The notes: generated from the sequence alone by a model not told the origin. DNA of 64,000 nucleotides from JAEZDC01 sp036676415 (GCA_036676415.1 JAKFCX010000001.1:124001-188000); one strand, 5' to 3'. Counted from the first letter of the stretch, positions 7,217 to 17,175 are shown. Program-made: numbers and translations.

Positions 7217-10051
7217 TTATAAAAATTTGCTTGTATAGCTTGCCTTTACTTTTTTAAATTCCTTCGGCACACCTGCAAATACTAAATTTCCTCCGGCATC
7301 ACCGGCTTCAGGTCCAAGATCGATCACCCAATCAGCACTCTTAATCACATCTGTATTGTGTTCGATGACAATCAATGAATGTCCCTGTTCGATCAATGCA
7401 TTGAAAGATGTCAGCAGTTTTTTGATATCATGAAAATGCAATCCGGTTGTTGGTTCATCAAAGATGAAAAGCACATGACCAGCTCCTTTTCCTTTACCGA
7501 GAAAACTGGCCAGCTTCACTCTCTGTGCCTCACCACCAGATAAAGTATCAGATGACTGACCAAGTTTAATATACCCAAGTCCAACATCCTGCAAAGGTTG
7601 GATAGCTTTACTTAATCCCTTCTCGTTTTTAAAAAATTCTATGGCTTCGTCCACACTCATCTGCAACACATCATAAATACTTTTGCCATTGTATTGTACC
7701 TCTAATACTTCTTCCTTAAATCTTTTTCCACTACAAACTTCACAGGTTAAATGAACGTCAGCCAGGAACTGCATTTCAACTACCTGCTCACCTTCACCTT
7801 TACACGCATCACATCTTCCACCATCAACATTAAAGGAAAAATGTTTTGGCATAAAGCCCCTCACCTTCGACAAACCTTGCTTGGAGAACACATCTCTTAT
7901 CTCATCATACGCTTTTATATACGTAACCGGATTACTTCGAGATGATTTACCAATGGGATTCTGATCGATCAGTTCTATCTGAGAGATGTATTCAATGTCT
8001 CCGTCTATTGATTTGTGAAATCCTACTTTCTCACCAAATTCTCCTTTCAACTTTTTCAAAGCCGGATATAAAATCTGTTTTACCAAAGTAGTTTTACCGC
8101 TTCCACTTACACCACTCACTACACAAAGCAGGTTCAATGGAAATTCAACAGTGATGTTTTTCAAATTGTTTTGCCTTGCTCCTTCTACTTTTATACTGCG
8201 ATTCCATTTACGCAAGGTTTTTGGTGGAGCGATCGTAAGTTCTTCTTTGAGGTATTTACCGGTGAGGCTTTTTTCATTAGCGACAATCTTATCATAATTT
8301 CCTTCGGCAATTACTTCTCCACCTAAATGTGCTGCCAGTGGGCCCATATCGATTATATGATCAGCTTCTCGCATCATCATCTCATCATGCTCCACTACCA
8401 CAACTGTATTTCCAAGATCACGAAGCGATTTTAAAACGGTTATAAGTCTTTCGGTATCTCTTGAATGCAAACCGATAGAAGGCTCATCCAGAATATACAG
8501 TGAATCTGTAAGATTACTTCCCAAGCTTCTTGTTAATTGTATTCTTTGACTCTCACCACCACTTAAACTATTGGCCAAACGGTTTAACGTGAGGTAACCC
8601 AAACCAACATCAAGCAGGGTTTGTATTCTCTGGTTCAACTCCAGTAGCAATCTTTTTGCGATCTGGAAATCATTCGCTGAAAACTGTAATCCATCGAACC
8701 AGGCTTTCAGGTCTTTCACCTGCATTTCGCAAAGTTCACCAATATGTCTTCCATGCACTTTGATATACAGGGCTTCTTTTCGTAAACGAAAACCCATACA
8801 ATCAGGACACAGCGTTTTACCCCGATAACGACTCTGTAATACTCTATATTGAACCTTGTATAAGTTCTGCGATACTTCTTTAAAAAAATCATCTATCCCA
8901 TGTACATCACTGTTGCCATGCCATAACATTTTATAATGTTCATCACTGAGATCTGCTATGGCTGCGTGAATAGGAAATCCTGTTTTCTTTGAAGCTTTTA
9001 CAAACTGTTCTCTCCACCATCCCAGCTTTTCTCCTTTCCAGGGAGCCACTGCACCTTCGTATACGCTCAATCGTTTATCAGGAATAACCAGATCGGCATC
9101 AATGCCAAGCACCAGGCTAAAACCTTCACAGGTTGGGCAGGCACCAAAAGGATTATTGAATGAAAACAAGTTGGGTACAGGTTCTTCAAACTGCATTCCA
9201 TCCAGTTCAAACTTATTGCTGAAATGCCTGATCGTTGTTCCATCCAACTCAATGTACATTTCACCTTCACCTTCATAGAATGCTGTGCCTATCGAATCAG
9301 ATAAACGGTGAATATCATCTTCATCAAATTCCTTTACCACAACTCTATCAACCAGCACATAAACATTCTCCTCTTTTTTTGTCTTTGATCTTGAACCTTT
9401 CACCTGCTTCACTAATTCCTTCTCGTCCATCTCCAGCAGATCCTCAATACGCACTGGCTTTTTATCAATATACATTCTTGAAAAGCCTTTCTGCAGCAAA
9501 ATATTTAGCTCTTCCCTGGCATCCCTGTTAGCATGTTGCTTAAAAGGAACAATAATCACCACTTTGGTTCCTTCAGCCAAACCCTTAATCGCATTAATTA
9601 CATCAGCAACATCATCTTTCTTTACTTCCTGTCCGCTGATGGGTGAAATGGTTCTGCCAATCCGGGCATACAGCAATCGCATGTAATCATAAATCTCTGT
9701 CATGCTGCCGACAGTGCTTCTCGGTGTTCTCGTAATGACCTTTTGTTCAATTGCTATTGCAGGACATAAACCTTTAATGTAATCGACATCAGGTTTGGCA
9801 ATTCTCGCCATGAATTGCCGAACATAAGCACTTAAGCTTTCTGCATACTTACGCTGACCTTCAGCAAATAAGGTATCGATGGTAAGGGAAGACTTTCCAC
9901 TTCCACTCACACCTGTTACCACAATAAACTTATTACGTGGAAATTCTACTGTTACATTCTTAAGATTATGCACCCTGGCACCCTTCACTAATATTGAATT
10001 CTGCGCTTTCACCCCATCACCCTTCTTCCGTTTCGTAGTTTTACTAAGCAT
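7217..10051 (-). CDS. uvrA: Excinuclease ABC subunit A
   Basis: 944 residues; the damage-recognition ATPase of nucleotide excision repair. Two ABC modules are seen, each with a Walker A (GVSGSGKSS near residue 50; GVSGSGKTT near 640) and signature (SLSGGESQR; TLSGGEAQR). The C-terminal zinc module is complete (CDACKGEGEQ, then CEVCSGKRF). In the first zinc module the usual leading CPxC pair is replaced by FELDGM while the trailing CPTC pair remains. The gene stands alone. The ATG at 10049-10051 gives a basic 15-residue leader before the conserved start. Function is secure. Confidence 0.97.
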   Translation of the reverse strand: MLSKTTKRKKGDGVKAQNSILVKGARVHNLKNVTVEFPRNKFIVVTGVSGSGKSSLTIDTLFAEGQRKYAESLSAYVRQFMARIAKPDVDYIKGLCPAIAIEQKVITRTPRSTVGSMTEIYDYMRLLYARIGRTISPISGQEVKKDDVADVINAIKGLAEGTKVVIIVPFKQHANRDAREELNILLQKGFSRMYIDKKPVRIEDLLEMDEKELVKQVKGSRSKTKKEENVYVLVDRVVVKEFDEDDIHRLSDSIGTAFYEGEGEMYIELDGTTIRHFSNKFELDGMQFEEPVPNLFSFNNPFGACPTCEGFSLVLGIDADLVIPDKRLSVYEGAVAPWKGEKLGWWREQFVKASKKTGFPIHAAIADLSDEHYKMLWHGNSDVHGIDDFFKEVSQNLYKVQYRVLQSRYRGKTLCPDCMGFRLRKEALYIKVHGRHIGELCEMQVKDLKAWFDGLQFSANDFQIAKRLLLELNQRIQTLLDVGLGYLTLNRLANSLSGGESQRIQLTRSLGSNLTDSLYILDEPSIGLHSRDTERLITVLKSLRDLGNTVVVVEHDEMMMREADHIIDMGPLAAHLGGEVIAEGNYDKIVANEKSLTGKYLKEELTIAPPKTLRKWNRSIKVEGARQNNLKNITVEFPLNLLCVVSGVSGSGKTTLVKQILYPALKKLKGEFGEKVGFHKSIDGDIEYISQIELIDQNPIGKSSRSNPVTYIKAYDEIRDVFSKQGLSKVRGFMPKHFSFNVDGGRCDACKGEGEQVVEMQFLADVHLTCEVCSGKRFKEEVLEVQYNGKSIYDVLQMSVDEAIEFFKNEKGLSKAIQPLQDVGLGYIKLGQSSDTLSGGEAQRVKLASFLGKGKGAGHVLFIFDEPTTGLHFHDIKKLLTSFNALIEQGHSLIVIEHNTDVIKSADWVIDLGPEAGDAGGNLVFAGVPKEFKKVKASYTSKFL

Positions 10052-10298
10052 TCAAATGTTGATTGTACTAAATTTTTTAAGCCTTCTTTCAGTATCCTGC
10101 GGTTTCAGATTAAAATATCAATAACTGGGAAAAAAACAGCACAAATGTCTTGGATTGTCTCTTCACTCCCCTAATTTCAAACTCCCAATACGGGATGAAA
10201 CAGTCTAAGATTTGGAATTTTGTGAACTGTTTAACCGTTGATGGAAAACCAAAACAAACCAAATATCCTAATTTTCTTGACCCAGAAAAACCATTGCT

Positions 10299-10880
10299 AT
10301 GAAAACATTGACGCCACTGACCGACACCCAGCTCATCAGGTCGTTTCAAAATGGAAACACCACTGCTTTAGAGGAACTGATCAATCGCTACAAAGACAAG
10401 ATCTATTCTTCCATTCTTTTTCTTGTAAAGGACAAATATCTTGCTGAAGACCTCTTCCAGGATGTATTCATCAAAGTAATTGACACCTTACGCAACAATC
10501 GTTACACAGAAGAAGGAAAATTTCTTCCATGGGCACTCAGAATTTCTCACAACTTATGTGTTGATCATTTCAGAAAAGTAAAAAGAGCACCGGCAATTAA
10601 AACCAGTGATGACCGTGACATCTTTGAAGTGATCAATGTGTTTGAAGATTCTGCAGACACTGTGTTAATGCAGGGACAAAGTCATAACCGCATCAGAACA
10701 ATGCTTGAAATGCTTCCGGAAGAACAAAGAGAAGTGATCGTGTTGCGTCATTTTGCAGACATGAGTTTTAAAGACATTGCAAGAATTACAGATTGCAGCA
10801 TCAACACAGCTCTTGGTCGTATGCGTTATGGCTTAATTAACCTTAGGAAGCTGATGATGGAAAAACAAATTGCTTTATAA
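10299..10880 (+). CDS. RNA polymerase sigma factor, ECF/sigma-70 family
   Basis: 193 residues. Region 2 spans about 25-95 (ALEELINRYKDKIYSS, then AEDLFQDVFIKV). Region 4 spans about 125-185, with LPEEQREVIVLRHF, the helix-turn-helix MSFKDIARI and TALGRMRYGL. The helix NLCVDHFRKVKR links them. No anti-sigma gene is adjacent, so control is not visible here. The gene is followed at once by a strong terminator and is probably monocistronic. It resembles the broadly conserved single ECF factor of this class, but its regulon cannot be inferred. Confidence 0.92.
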   Translation: MKTLTPLTDTQLIRSFQNGNTTALEELINRYKDKIYSSILFLVKDKYLAEDLFQDVFIKVIDTLRNNRYTEEGKFLPWALRISHNLCVDHFRKVKRAPAIKTSDDRDIFEVINVFEDSADTVLMQGQSHNRIRTMLEMLPEEQREVIVLRHFADMSFKDIARITDCSINTALGRMRYGLINLRKLMMEKQIAL

Positions 10881-10896
10881 TATTTACCGTATAGAA

Positions 10897-10932
10897 TAAA
10901 AAAGTCCTCTTTGGTTTAAGAGGACTTTTTTA
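10897..10932. terminator. Bidirectional rho-independent terminator
   Basis: AAAAAGTCCTCTT and its complement around a TGGTTT loop, with A-tract and T-tract on either side. It ends the sigma factor gene and could also act on the opposite strand. Confidence 0.85.
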
Positions 10933-10960
10933 TTTACTTGACTGTATTATTACTATCGGG

Positions 10961-11055
10961 CTTCATTGTGTCAAATCGACGAAGGAGATTCACCGAAACT
11001 AACAAATCAAATAAATATTCTGAGGTACTCACTTGTACTTCACAACATAACGGTA
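10961..11055 (+). repeat. Dispersed intergenic repeat R, copy R2 (forward, long)
   Basis: Starts CTTCATTGTGTCAAATCGAC, has the hairpin AATC/GATT, and ends GAGGTACTCACTTGTAC, followed by ACATAACGG as in R11. It lies between convergent genes. Confidence 0.65.
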
Positions 11056-11075
11056 CTATCAATCACCCACGGTAA

Positions 11076-11387
11076 TCATACCTTTCCATGAAATCCATCC
11101 AACTGCTTCTCTTTTGCCTTTCGGATTATCAGCTGTAATTTGTTGATGGTTGCATCTGCAGCAATATAAAAATCAGCCGCACTTTCCTTTACAAAATGAT
11201 CATTACCCGGAACTTCTAATCTTATCTCGCAAAAATGTTCTCTTGTAGCTTTATCTGCACCAAGAAACAAAGTAACATTTGCCGCTACAATATGATCGCT
11301 GGGAGTTAATTTTCCCAGTTTCTTGTTGATGTAAGATTCTAACTCTTCACCTGCTTTAAATCCCAGAGACTGGATGTTAACATTCAT
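11076..11387 (-). CDS. hpf: Ribosome hibernation promoting factor, short HPF/RaiA type
   Basis: 103 residues of the HPF/RaiA family, which binds the 30S decoding region in stationary phase and shuts down or dimerises ribosomes. The N-terminal beta strand MNVNIQSLGFKAGEELESYI, the central acidic-to-basic pattern and the C-terminal KLQLIIRKAKEKQ fit the family. It lacks the long C-terminal dimerisation domain. It is convergent with the sigma factor gene and separated from it by terminator and repeat R2. Confidence 0.9.
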   Translation of the reverse strand: MNVNIQSLGFKAGEELESYINKKLGKLTPSDHIVAANVTLFLGADKATREHFCEIRLEVPGNDHFVKESAADFYIAADATINKLQLIIRKAKEKQLDGFHGKV

Positions 11388-11464
11388 ATCTATTATTTAG
11401 TAAGTAAAAGAACCATTTTCATACCACTGTAAGCGGCTAAGGATAAAAATATTGAGATCACTAT

Positions 11465-13408
11465 TTATTGACTATTCTTATCAAAAGTTTCCTTACCGCA
11501 TTTCAGCCATTCAAGGTATTCTTTCCAGTCAGGTGTATAACCAACAGGATTTGTAACCAGTTTTTCATTCGTGTTCAGCACAACATATAAAGGTTGTGTA
11601 ACCTGGTTAAAATTCTCTGCCTGGAAGGTTGACCATTTATCACCAATGGTTTTGATGTTTTTCCTCTGGCCATCTTTGGTTGTGTAAGTAATCCGTTCCT
11701 CTATCGGTAATTTTTCCCTGTCATCTACATACAAAGAAACCAGGATGAAATTGTTTTTAATATAATCATGTACTTCTGGCTGTGTCCAGACGTTCTCTTC
11801 CATCTTTCTGCAGTTTACACAAGCCCAACCGGTGAAGTCAATTAAGATCGGTTTGCCTTGCTTTTTTGCCATATCAACTGCAGCAGCGTAATTGTTCAGC
11901 ACATTCGGCTCCAGCCCTTTGTTATGAACATTGTCTTTACCATAAATGCTGTAAGACAATGGTGGAGGAAAGCCACTCAGCCATTGAAGATTTGCATATT
12001 TAGATGGAGTAACTCCAGGCAGTAAGTACAGCACAAAAAGTATTGTCAATCCTCCCAGTAACTTACGAATGATGCCGGGCTTTTGAGTTCTGTCATCATG
12101 GGGAAGATGCAACTTGCCAAAAAGAAAAAGTGCAAGGCCGATACTGATCAATATCCATAACCCAATAAACACTTCTCTTTTCAACAAACCCCAGTGCATA
12201 ACAAGATCAGCATTAGATAAGAACTTCAATGCAAGCGCTAATTCAAGGAATGCAAGGAATTTTTTAACTGTATCTAACCATCCACCCGATTTTGGTAAAC
12301 TAGCCAGCCAATGAGGAAAGATGGCAAACAAAGCAAAAGGTAATGCTAATGCAAAACCAAAGCCTGCAAGGCCAGCAGTTAATGGCCATGCTCCTTCACT
12401 GATAGAACCTACGAGTAATGATCCTAATATCACACCAGTGCAAGAGAAGGAAACGATGACTAAGGTTAAGGCCATGAAGAAAATTCCACCAATACTTCCC
12501 AAGCTGCTTTTTGAGTCTGCTTTGTTGGCAATACCACTTGGCAATGTGATCTCGAAATATCCAAAGAATGAAATGGCAAATACAATAAAGATGATGAAGA
12601 AGATGATATTCAGCCAGACATTGGTTGAGATGTTATTGAATATCTCAGGCTGAACATTTCCTGCAATATGAAAAGGAATACTAGCTGATAAATAAATCAA
12701 TAAAATGAAAAAGCCATAGAAGAAACCATTTCTAATAGCCTGGTTTTTATTCTTTGATCTTTTAGTAAAGAATGACACCGTTACTGGTATCATGGGAAAT
12801 ACACAAGGTGTAAGCAAACCGATAAGGCCTCCGATGAATCCAAGCAAAAAAACACCCCATAAGCTTTTTGTTTCAATGCCGGCATCTCCACAAGGTGCAA
12901 GTGGGCTTGCAAGATCAATGGCAGGCAACAGAATATTGTTTGTGGTTGTGATCGTCGCTCCTGCAAGTGCTAATTCAAATGAGGGTTCTTTAGAGATAAA
13001 TTCTAAATCTTTACCAATATAATATTGTGTTTTGCCTGTAATGACCGGAGGAATGGCACCAGTGAACACGATCACTTGTTTCACCTGCACATTCCCAGTG
13101 TATACCTGAACTTTTGTTTCGAAAACAGCATCATCAATACTGGAGGGTGTTCCAGAATAAACAATATCTCCCTGCTTTTGTATTTTCTCGTAATCGAAAA
13201 TAAAAGTAACGGGGTCAAGACCCTCTACCGTTGGATTAGAGCCATATAAATGCCAACCCTGAGGTACTGTAGCTGAAGCGATGATCTCGTATCGGCTACT
13301 ATCAAGTTGATTGGAAGTGACTGTCCATTTCACCGGATCATCTTCCTGCGCAAAAGCCGGGACAAGAAATAAAAAGAGGACAGTTAGTAGTGCTAAAAAT
13401 CTCCCCAT
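11465..13408 (-). CDS. dsbD: Thiol:disulfide interchange protein DsbD (protein-disulfide reductase)
   Basis: 647 residues. A signal peptide (1-20) is followed by an N-terminal DsbD domain (about 21-145), an eight-helix membrane domain (about 185-460) and a C-terminal thioredoxin domain with CVNC near residue 529. Membrane cysteines are present in TPCVFPMIP and SFSCTGVI. The protein passes electrons from cytoplasmic thioredoxin to the periplasm. The N-terminal domain has no cysteine where the redox pair normally sits. The gene just upstream (10-base gap, same strand) encodes a second copy of that domain with the pair intact, so the two may work together. Confidence 0.93.
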   Translation of the reverse strand: MGRFLALLTVLFLFLVPAFAQEDDPVKWTVTSNQLDSSRYEIIASATVPQGWHLYGSNPTVEGLDPVTFIFDYEKIQKQGDIVYSGTPSSIDDAVFETKVQVYTGNVQVKQVIVFTGAIPPVITGKTQYYIGKDLEFISKEPSFELALAGATITTTNNILLPAIDLASPLAPCGDAGIETKSLWGVFLLGFIGGLIGLLTPCVFPMIPVTVSFFTKRSKNKNQAIRNGFFYGFFILLIYLSASIPFHIAGNVQPEIFNNISTNVWLNIIFFIIFIVFAISFFGYFEITLPSGIANKADSKSSLGSIGGIFFMALTLVIVSFSCTGVILGSLLVGSISEGAWPLTAGLAGFGFALALPFALFAIFPHWLASLPKSGGWLDTVKKFLAFLELALALKFLSNADLVMHWGLLKREVFIGLWILISIGLALFLFGKLHLPHDDRTQKPGIIRKLLGGLTILFVLYLLPGVTPSKYANLQWLSGFPPPLSYSIYGKDNVHNKGLEPNVLNNYAAAVDMAKKQGKPILIDFTGWACVNCRKMEENVWTQPEVHDYIKNNFILVSLYVDDREKLPIEERITYTTKDGQRKNIKTIGDKWSTFQAENFNQVTQPLYVVLNTNEKLVTNPVGYTPDWKEYLEWLKCGKETFDKNSQ

Positions 13409-13417
13409 CTGATCATT

Positions 13418-13867
13418 TTACAATTTGATCTCAAAGGATTTTGTGGCTGGAGGCAGACAACGTTCATCATCACAAACCATGTACTCTACCGATCCCACGA
13501 TATTTGTTTTTGCTTTCCCTTTTAAAACGATGGTTTGTATAAATTCTACTTTATTGGAATAATATTTAACGGTCATCTCAAAATTTTCATCATACTCAGA
13601 TTCAAGTTTACCGTTCTCTTTAATTGGACCGAGCAGCGAGATCAATGGATTTTTCTTAAAAAGAATACTTGTTGGCATTCCTGCTCCTTTCGGAGATTTT
13701 ACAGAATAGATATGCCATGGTTTTGGCAGTGTTGCAGTGATGATAACATCATATGTATTACCAGATTTTTTCTTAGCGATATAAGTCCAGCTCACCGGAT
13801 CTTTCTTCTGGGCAAAAGCCATACTGCCCACCATCACGAGTAACAAAAATGTAATAATCCTTTTCAT
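13418..13867 (-). CDS. Stand-alone DsbD N-terminal-domain protein, secreted
   Basis: 149 residues: signal peptide cleaved near AFAQ (about 19), then one immunoglobulin-like DsbD alpha domain. KKDPVSWTYIA and KPWHIYS parallel EDDPVKWTVTS and QGWHLYG in the neighbouring DsbD. The C-terminus has CDDERCLPP, the redox-active pair of this domain, which the DsbD copy lacks. It lies immediately upstream of dsbD in the same operon. It probably acts as a periplasmic partner that takes electrons from the DsbD membrane core and hands them to substrates; this role is inferred. Confidence 0.85.
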   Translation of the reverse strand: MKRIITFLLLVMVGSMAFAQKKDPVSWTYIAKKKSGNTYDVIITATLPKPWHIYSVKSPKGAGMPTSILFKKNPLISLLGPIKENGKLESEYDENFEMTVKYYSNKVEFIQTIVLKGKAKTNIVGSVEYMVCDDERCLPPATKSFEIKL

Positions 13868-13922
13868 ATCTCACTATTTACGAACGTTATACTACTAACG
13901 GCGTTGCTTGTTTTTACTTACG

Positions 13923-14582
13923 TTAATTCAACCCTAAAAGAGAAAAAATCTTCTTTCCGTCAACATTTCCGAGTGCTTCAGAAGTTGCCCTTTCAGGATG
14001 AGGCATCATTCCAAATACATTTCCTTCCCTGTTCCTGATACCGGCGATATTTCTGCATGCTCCGTTTGGATTACAAAAATCATCCGTTGAACCCAGTTCA
14101 TTGCAATAACGGAAGATCACCTGGTTATTCTGCTCTAATTCATCCAGCATCTTATCTTCAGCAAAATATCTTCCTTCACCATGAGCAATAGGTATTTTAT
14201 AAATACCTCCTTCGGTTGATGTGATGTTCACATTTTTACAAATGAACTGCTGGTTTGCATTCTGTAATAAAACACCTGGCAACAAATGACTTTCACACAA
14301 AATCTGGAAACCATTGCACACACCTAATACCTTTCCACCCTTATTTGCAAACTCAATCACACTTTGCATCATGGGACTAAACCTTGCTATGGCACCACAA
14401 CGTAAATAATCGCCATAAGAAAATCCACCCGGTAGCACGATACAATCATTTGTCGAAAACATGCCCAGGTCTTTGTCTTTATGCCACAACATCACCACTT
14501 CTTTATTCAGATCATTCTGAATAGCATCCTGCATATCTCTGTCGCAATTAGATCCGGGAAATACAACAACGCCAAACTTCAT
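13923..14582 (-). CDS. purQ: Phosphoribosylformylglycinamidine synthase subunit PurQ
   Basis: 219 residues; the glutamine amidotransferase subunit that supplies ammonia for FGAM synthesis in purine biosynthesis. Class I amidotransferase features: FPGSNCDRD at the N-terminus, LPGGFSYGDYLR, the nucleophile in GVCNGFQIL (Cys near 93) and the late HPERA pair. No purL or purS is adjacent. A perfect TACCTTTG box lies about 30 bases upstream, consistent with its own promoter. Confidence 0.96.
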   Translation of the reverse strand: MKFGVVVFPGSNCDRDMQDAIQNDLNKEVVMLWHKDKDLGMFSTNDCIVLPGGFSYGDYLRCGAIARFSPMMQSVIEFANKGGKVLGVCNGFQILCESHLLPGVLLQNANQQFICKNVNITSTEGGIYKIPIAHGEGRYFAEDKMLDELEQNNQVIFRYCNELGSTDDFCNPNGACRNIAGIRNREGNVFGMMPHPERATSEALGNVDGKKIFSLLGLN

Positions 14583-14611
14583 TAGTATGATTTATAGGTG
14601 TTTGAGTGCCT

Positions 14612-14619
14612 CAAAGGTA
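14612..14619 (-). promoter_or_regulatory. -7 promoter box for purQ
   Basis: TACCTTTG on the minus strand, exact TAnnTTTG, about 30 bases before the ATG. Confidence 0.5.
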
Positions 14620-14651
14620 GGTATATGAGGCGTTAAGAATAAGTGTATTTT

Positions 14652-15629
14652 TTATTGATAGAACCAGTTATTATAAATGGATGCAAGTACGATCAGCCAG
14701 AATAATATTAACGGGAAAACGGTTTTTCTCGGATAAAGAAAAGCATTGGCTACAAATGCTGCCAATGGTGCAATCCAGAGCATCATGGCATTCACACTAT
14801 TTTCATAATGTACCAGAGGAACAGGCAGGAACAAAATAAATAGCAGTAAAAGCACTCCCCAGTTTTTTCGAGATTGAATTAACATTCTGCGATTATTTCG
14901 TTCCCATACCACCACACCTGCAATAAGACTGATTATCAGTACCCCGAATGTTAAGATCAGCCTGTAATCTTTTTCCAGTTTAGGCCATTTGAATTCCCAC
15001 GATGGCAAATACCTGATTAAATCATCCCATTGGTCAGTAAAGAAGAGATAAGCACCGAGAAAATAGAATGGAGTGAGTAAACCCATTAACAGTACAAAAA
15101 TCTCGGTGAGATTAAAAGGCCGGATAACAATCAAGGCGAATAATACTACAACTCCCATCAACATCAATGGATGATAGGATACTATGGCAACACCTGTTAT
15201 TAAACCAATATTATAAAGGAGTGACCGGGGATTTTTATTGTTGTATAACTTAAGTACAAGGCTGTAGATCCAGATGATGAAAATGTTTGCCACCAAAGCC
15301 GGTGATACTGTATGCCATTGCGGCAACAGCGATGCAAACATGACAAAAGCCATTGCCGTGAGGTAATTAGCATGCTGAAACATCCGCAGCTCATTCATCA
15401 CATAATTAAAACGCAGGGCCTGGGTTAGTAATAAAAAAAGGTACAAGAGGGTTACAGGAAGTCCGGATATACCAGAAAATACCTGCCTGAAAAAAAATGA
15501 GATCAGTCCATCTTTGGCAGTTGACAACACAACCGGCTGCTCCAGGAATAAATGGGCATGCAATCCGAAGGCGATAAGCAATATCCAAACAATGCTAACA
15601 GGAGATCTTTCTCTGAATAATACTACCAC
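14652..15629 (-). CDS. Polytopic membrane protein, DUF6427-like
   Basis: 325 residues, almost entirely hydrophobic, with about nine or ten predicted membrane helices separated by short loops and a few charged patches (FRERSP near the start, LKLYNNKNPRSL mid-protein, WERNNRR late). The pattern resembles the uncharacterised Bacteroidota family DUF6427; I assign this by general resemblance only. It begins three bases after the stop of the secreted protein encoded upstream, so the two form an operon. No function is known to me. Confidence 0.75.
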   Translation of the reverse strand: MVVLFRERSPVSIVWILLIAFGLHAHLFLEQPVVLSTAKDGLISFFFRQVFSGISGLPVTLLYLFLLLTQALRFNYVMNELRMFQHANYLTAMAFVMFASLLPQWHTVSPALVANIFIIWIYSLVLKLYNNKNPRSLLYNIGLITGVAIVSYHPLMLMGVVVLFALIVIRPFNLTEIFVLLMGLLTPFYFLGAYLFFTDQWDDLIRYLPSWEFKWPKLEKDYRLILTFGVLIISLIAGVVVWERNNRRMLIQSRKNWGVLLLLFILFLPVPLVHYENSVNAMMLWIAPLAAFVANAFLYPRKTVFPLILFWLIVLASIYNNWFYQ

Positions 15630-15632
15630 TAA

Positions 15633-17162
15633 TTAAAATTCTACTTTTGCAAAGCAAATGTAGTTCCTGTACTGGCAAGGAAAAATAATTGTTTTAGCCC
15701 CTATTTGTTTGCCGAAGCGTGGCATAAATTCATATCCTTTATCCAGGTTTTTCAGCGTAGGCCTTCTTGTTAACTGCCCTGAAGGCTCGATGCTTTGATC
15801 GGAGAGTATCAGGTTTCTTTTCTCCTGCAGGTTATACAAGAAATGCAGTTCAGCACCGGTGTTCATCATGGTATATCCCAAAAAGTTGTCAGTATTATCA
15901 TCGTACTGGCTTTTGCGAACAAGGTTGCTCCATTCCATTGTGCCGATATTATTGAATGATAACACCAACACATTATCAGAATAATATCTTGTATTCTGCC
16001 CTGCTGTTCTGCTTCTCCACCATGGATAATAATAAGGGTTAGCACCTACCGGAACAAATTCGCCGGCATAAGGTGATCCATAGATATAATCCCACCTGCT
16101 AAAAGGGTTGCCCCCTCTTGAAGTGGAATAAACCGATTCTGCAGTTAATACAAAACCACCATCTTCCCTCATTACTATGTTCCGTAGAAAATAATCGTTA
16201 AAAGCCGTTTTATTTGATGCATTACCACCTTTGGCTTCAGACCTCAAATCGTCATTAAAAGCCAGGCTGTTTGTTACTGTTGATGTAACATCTTTTTTAT
16301 TGACAAGTGCTGAATAAATACCTTCAATATTCCCTCTCCTGGTCTTTGTATAAAAAGAAGTGATCAAAAACCGATTGTTCCCGTTAACAGCTCTAACTCT
16401 CAGATCATCCAGGAACAATCCTTTAAGGTCAATATCAGATTCAATCAGAGATTCACCATAAAGGGGCTTTAAGATCAACTGGAGTTTATTCGCATTATCG
16501 CCCTGGCCAGAACTACTCACTCTTAAAAAAGCGATATCACCTTCGTTATCTAAAGTAAACTCTGAAAGAAAATCGTACCGGTCAGGCATTTTCATTCCAA
16601 TACGGTGCTTTGCAAGGAGTTTCAGCTCATTGTTAAAAACAGCTGTAGTAGCAATATGCAGTTTATCATTCTTTGTATTCAGCTTAAAGACACCGATTTT
16701 CTGTTTGTCTTCGCTGACGATCAGGTTGTAAATCTTATTACTTGCCCAAAAATTAATATGGGTTGTATCCATTTCAACTGCTTCACCCATTGATTTTCCG
16801 GCAGCATCAATTTTAAGCGCCATGCAGTAGACAACACTTTTCTTCTGGTATTGGTATAGCATAAGAGAGTAGTCGGCATAGTTGATGAAATCTGCATTGA
16901 TGATTCTCTCAGGTAAGTTTTCAAGTTTATTTTTTGCAGTCTGTTTCATCTGAAGATCATAAACAGCTACAAAATGGTCATCCCTGTAATTCTTATAGAT
17001 ATGGATACTCGGGCCTATTTTGCCGATGATTTCGTAAGCAGATAACTGCCTGCCATCATTCTCATCGGGTGTAGAGTAAACGATCTTTTGAGCCTGTGCA
17101 TCAAAAGATACCAGCAAAAAAAGCGAAAGTAGCAATCGAATGAGGTTGGCTGCCATCAGCAT
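15633..17162 (-). CDS. Secreted protein of unknown function
   Basis: 509 residues. A signal peptide (about 1-24, ending DAQAQ) is followed by a soluble region with many short beta-strand-like stretches, which suggests a beta-propeller-like or extended beta fold, but no family motif is recognised. ATG at 17162 or 17156 (MAANL) are both possible. A perfect TACATTTG box lies 13 bases upstream. It is co-transcribed with the membrane protein that follows, so the pair probably acts at the envelope. Confidence 0.75.
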   Translation of the reverse strand: MLMAANLIRLLLSLFLLVSFDAQAQKIVYSTPDENDGRQLSAYEIIGKIGPSIHIYKNYRDDHFVAVYDLQMKQTAKNKLENLPERIINADFINYADYSLMLYQYQKKSVVYCMALKIDAAGKSMGEAVEMDTTHINFWASNKIYNLIVSEDKQKIGVFKLNTKNDKLHIATTAVFNNELKLLAKHRIGMKMPDRYDFLSEFTLDNEGDIAFLRVSSSGQGDNANKLQLILKPLYGESLIESDIDLKGLFLDDLRVRAVNGNNRFLITSFYTKTRRGNIEGIYSALVNKKDVTSTVTNSLAFNDDLRSEAKGGNASNKTAFNDYFLRNIVMREDGGFVLTAESVYSTSRGGNPFSRWDYIYGSPYAGEFVPVGANPYYYPWWRSRTAGQNTRYYSDNVLVLSFNNIGTMEWSNLVRKSQYDDNTDNFLGYTMMNTGAELHFLYNLQEKRNLILSDQSIEPSGQLTRRPTLKNLDKGYEFMPRFGKQIGAKTIIFPCQYRNYICFAKVEF

Positions 17163-17175
17163 ATTATTATAGTTT

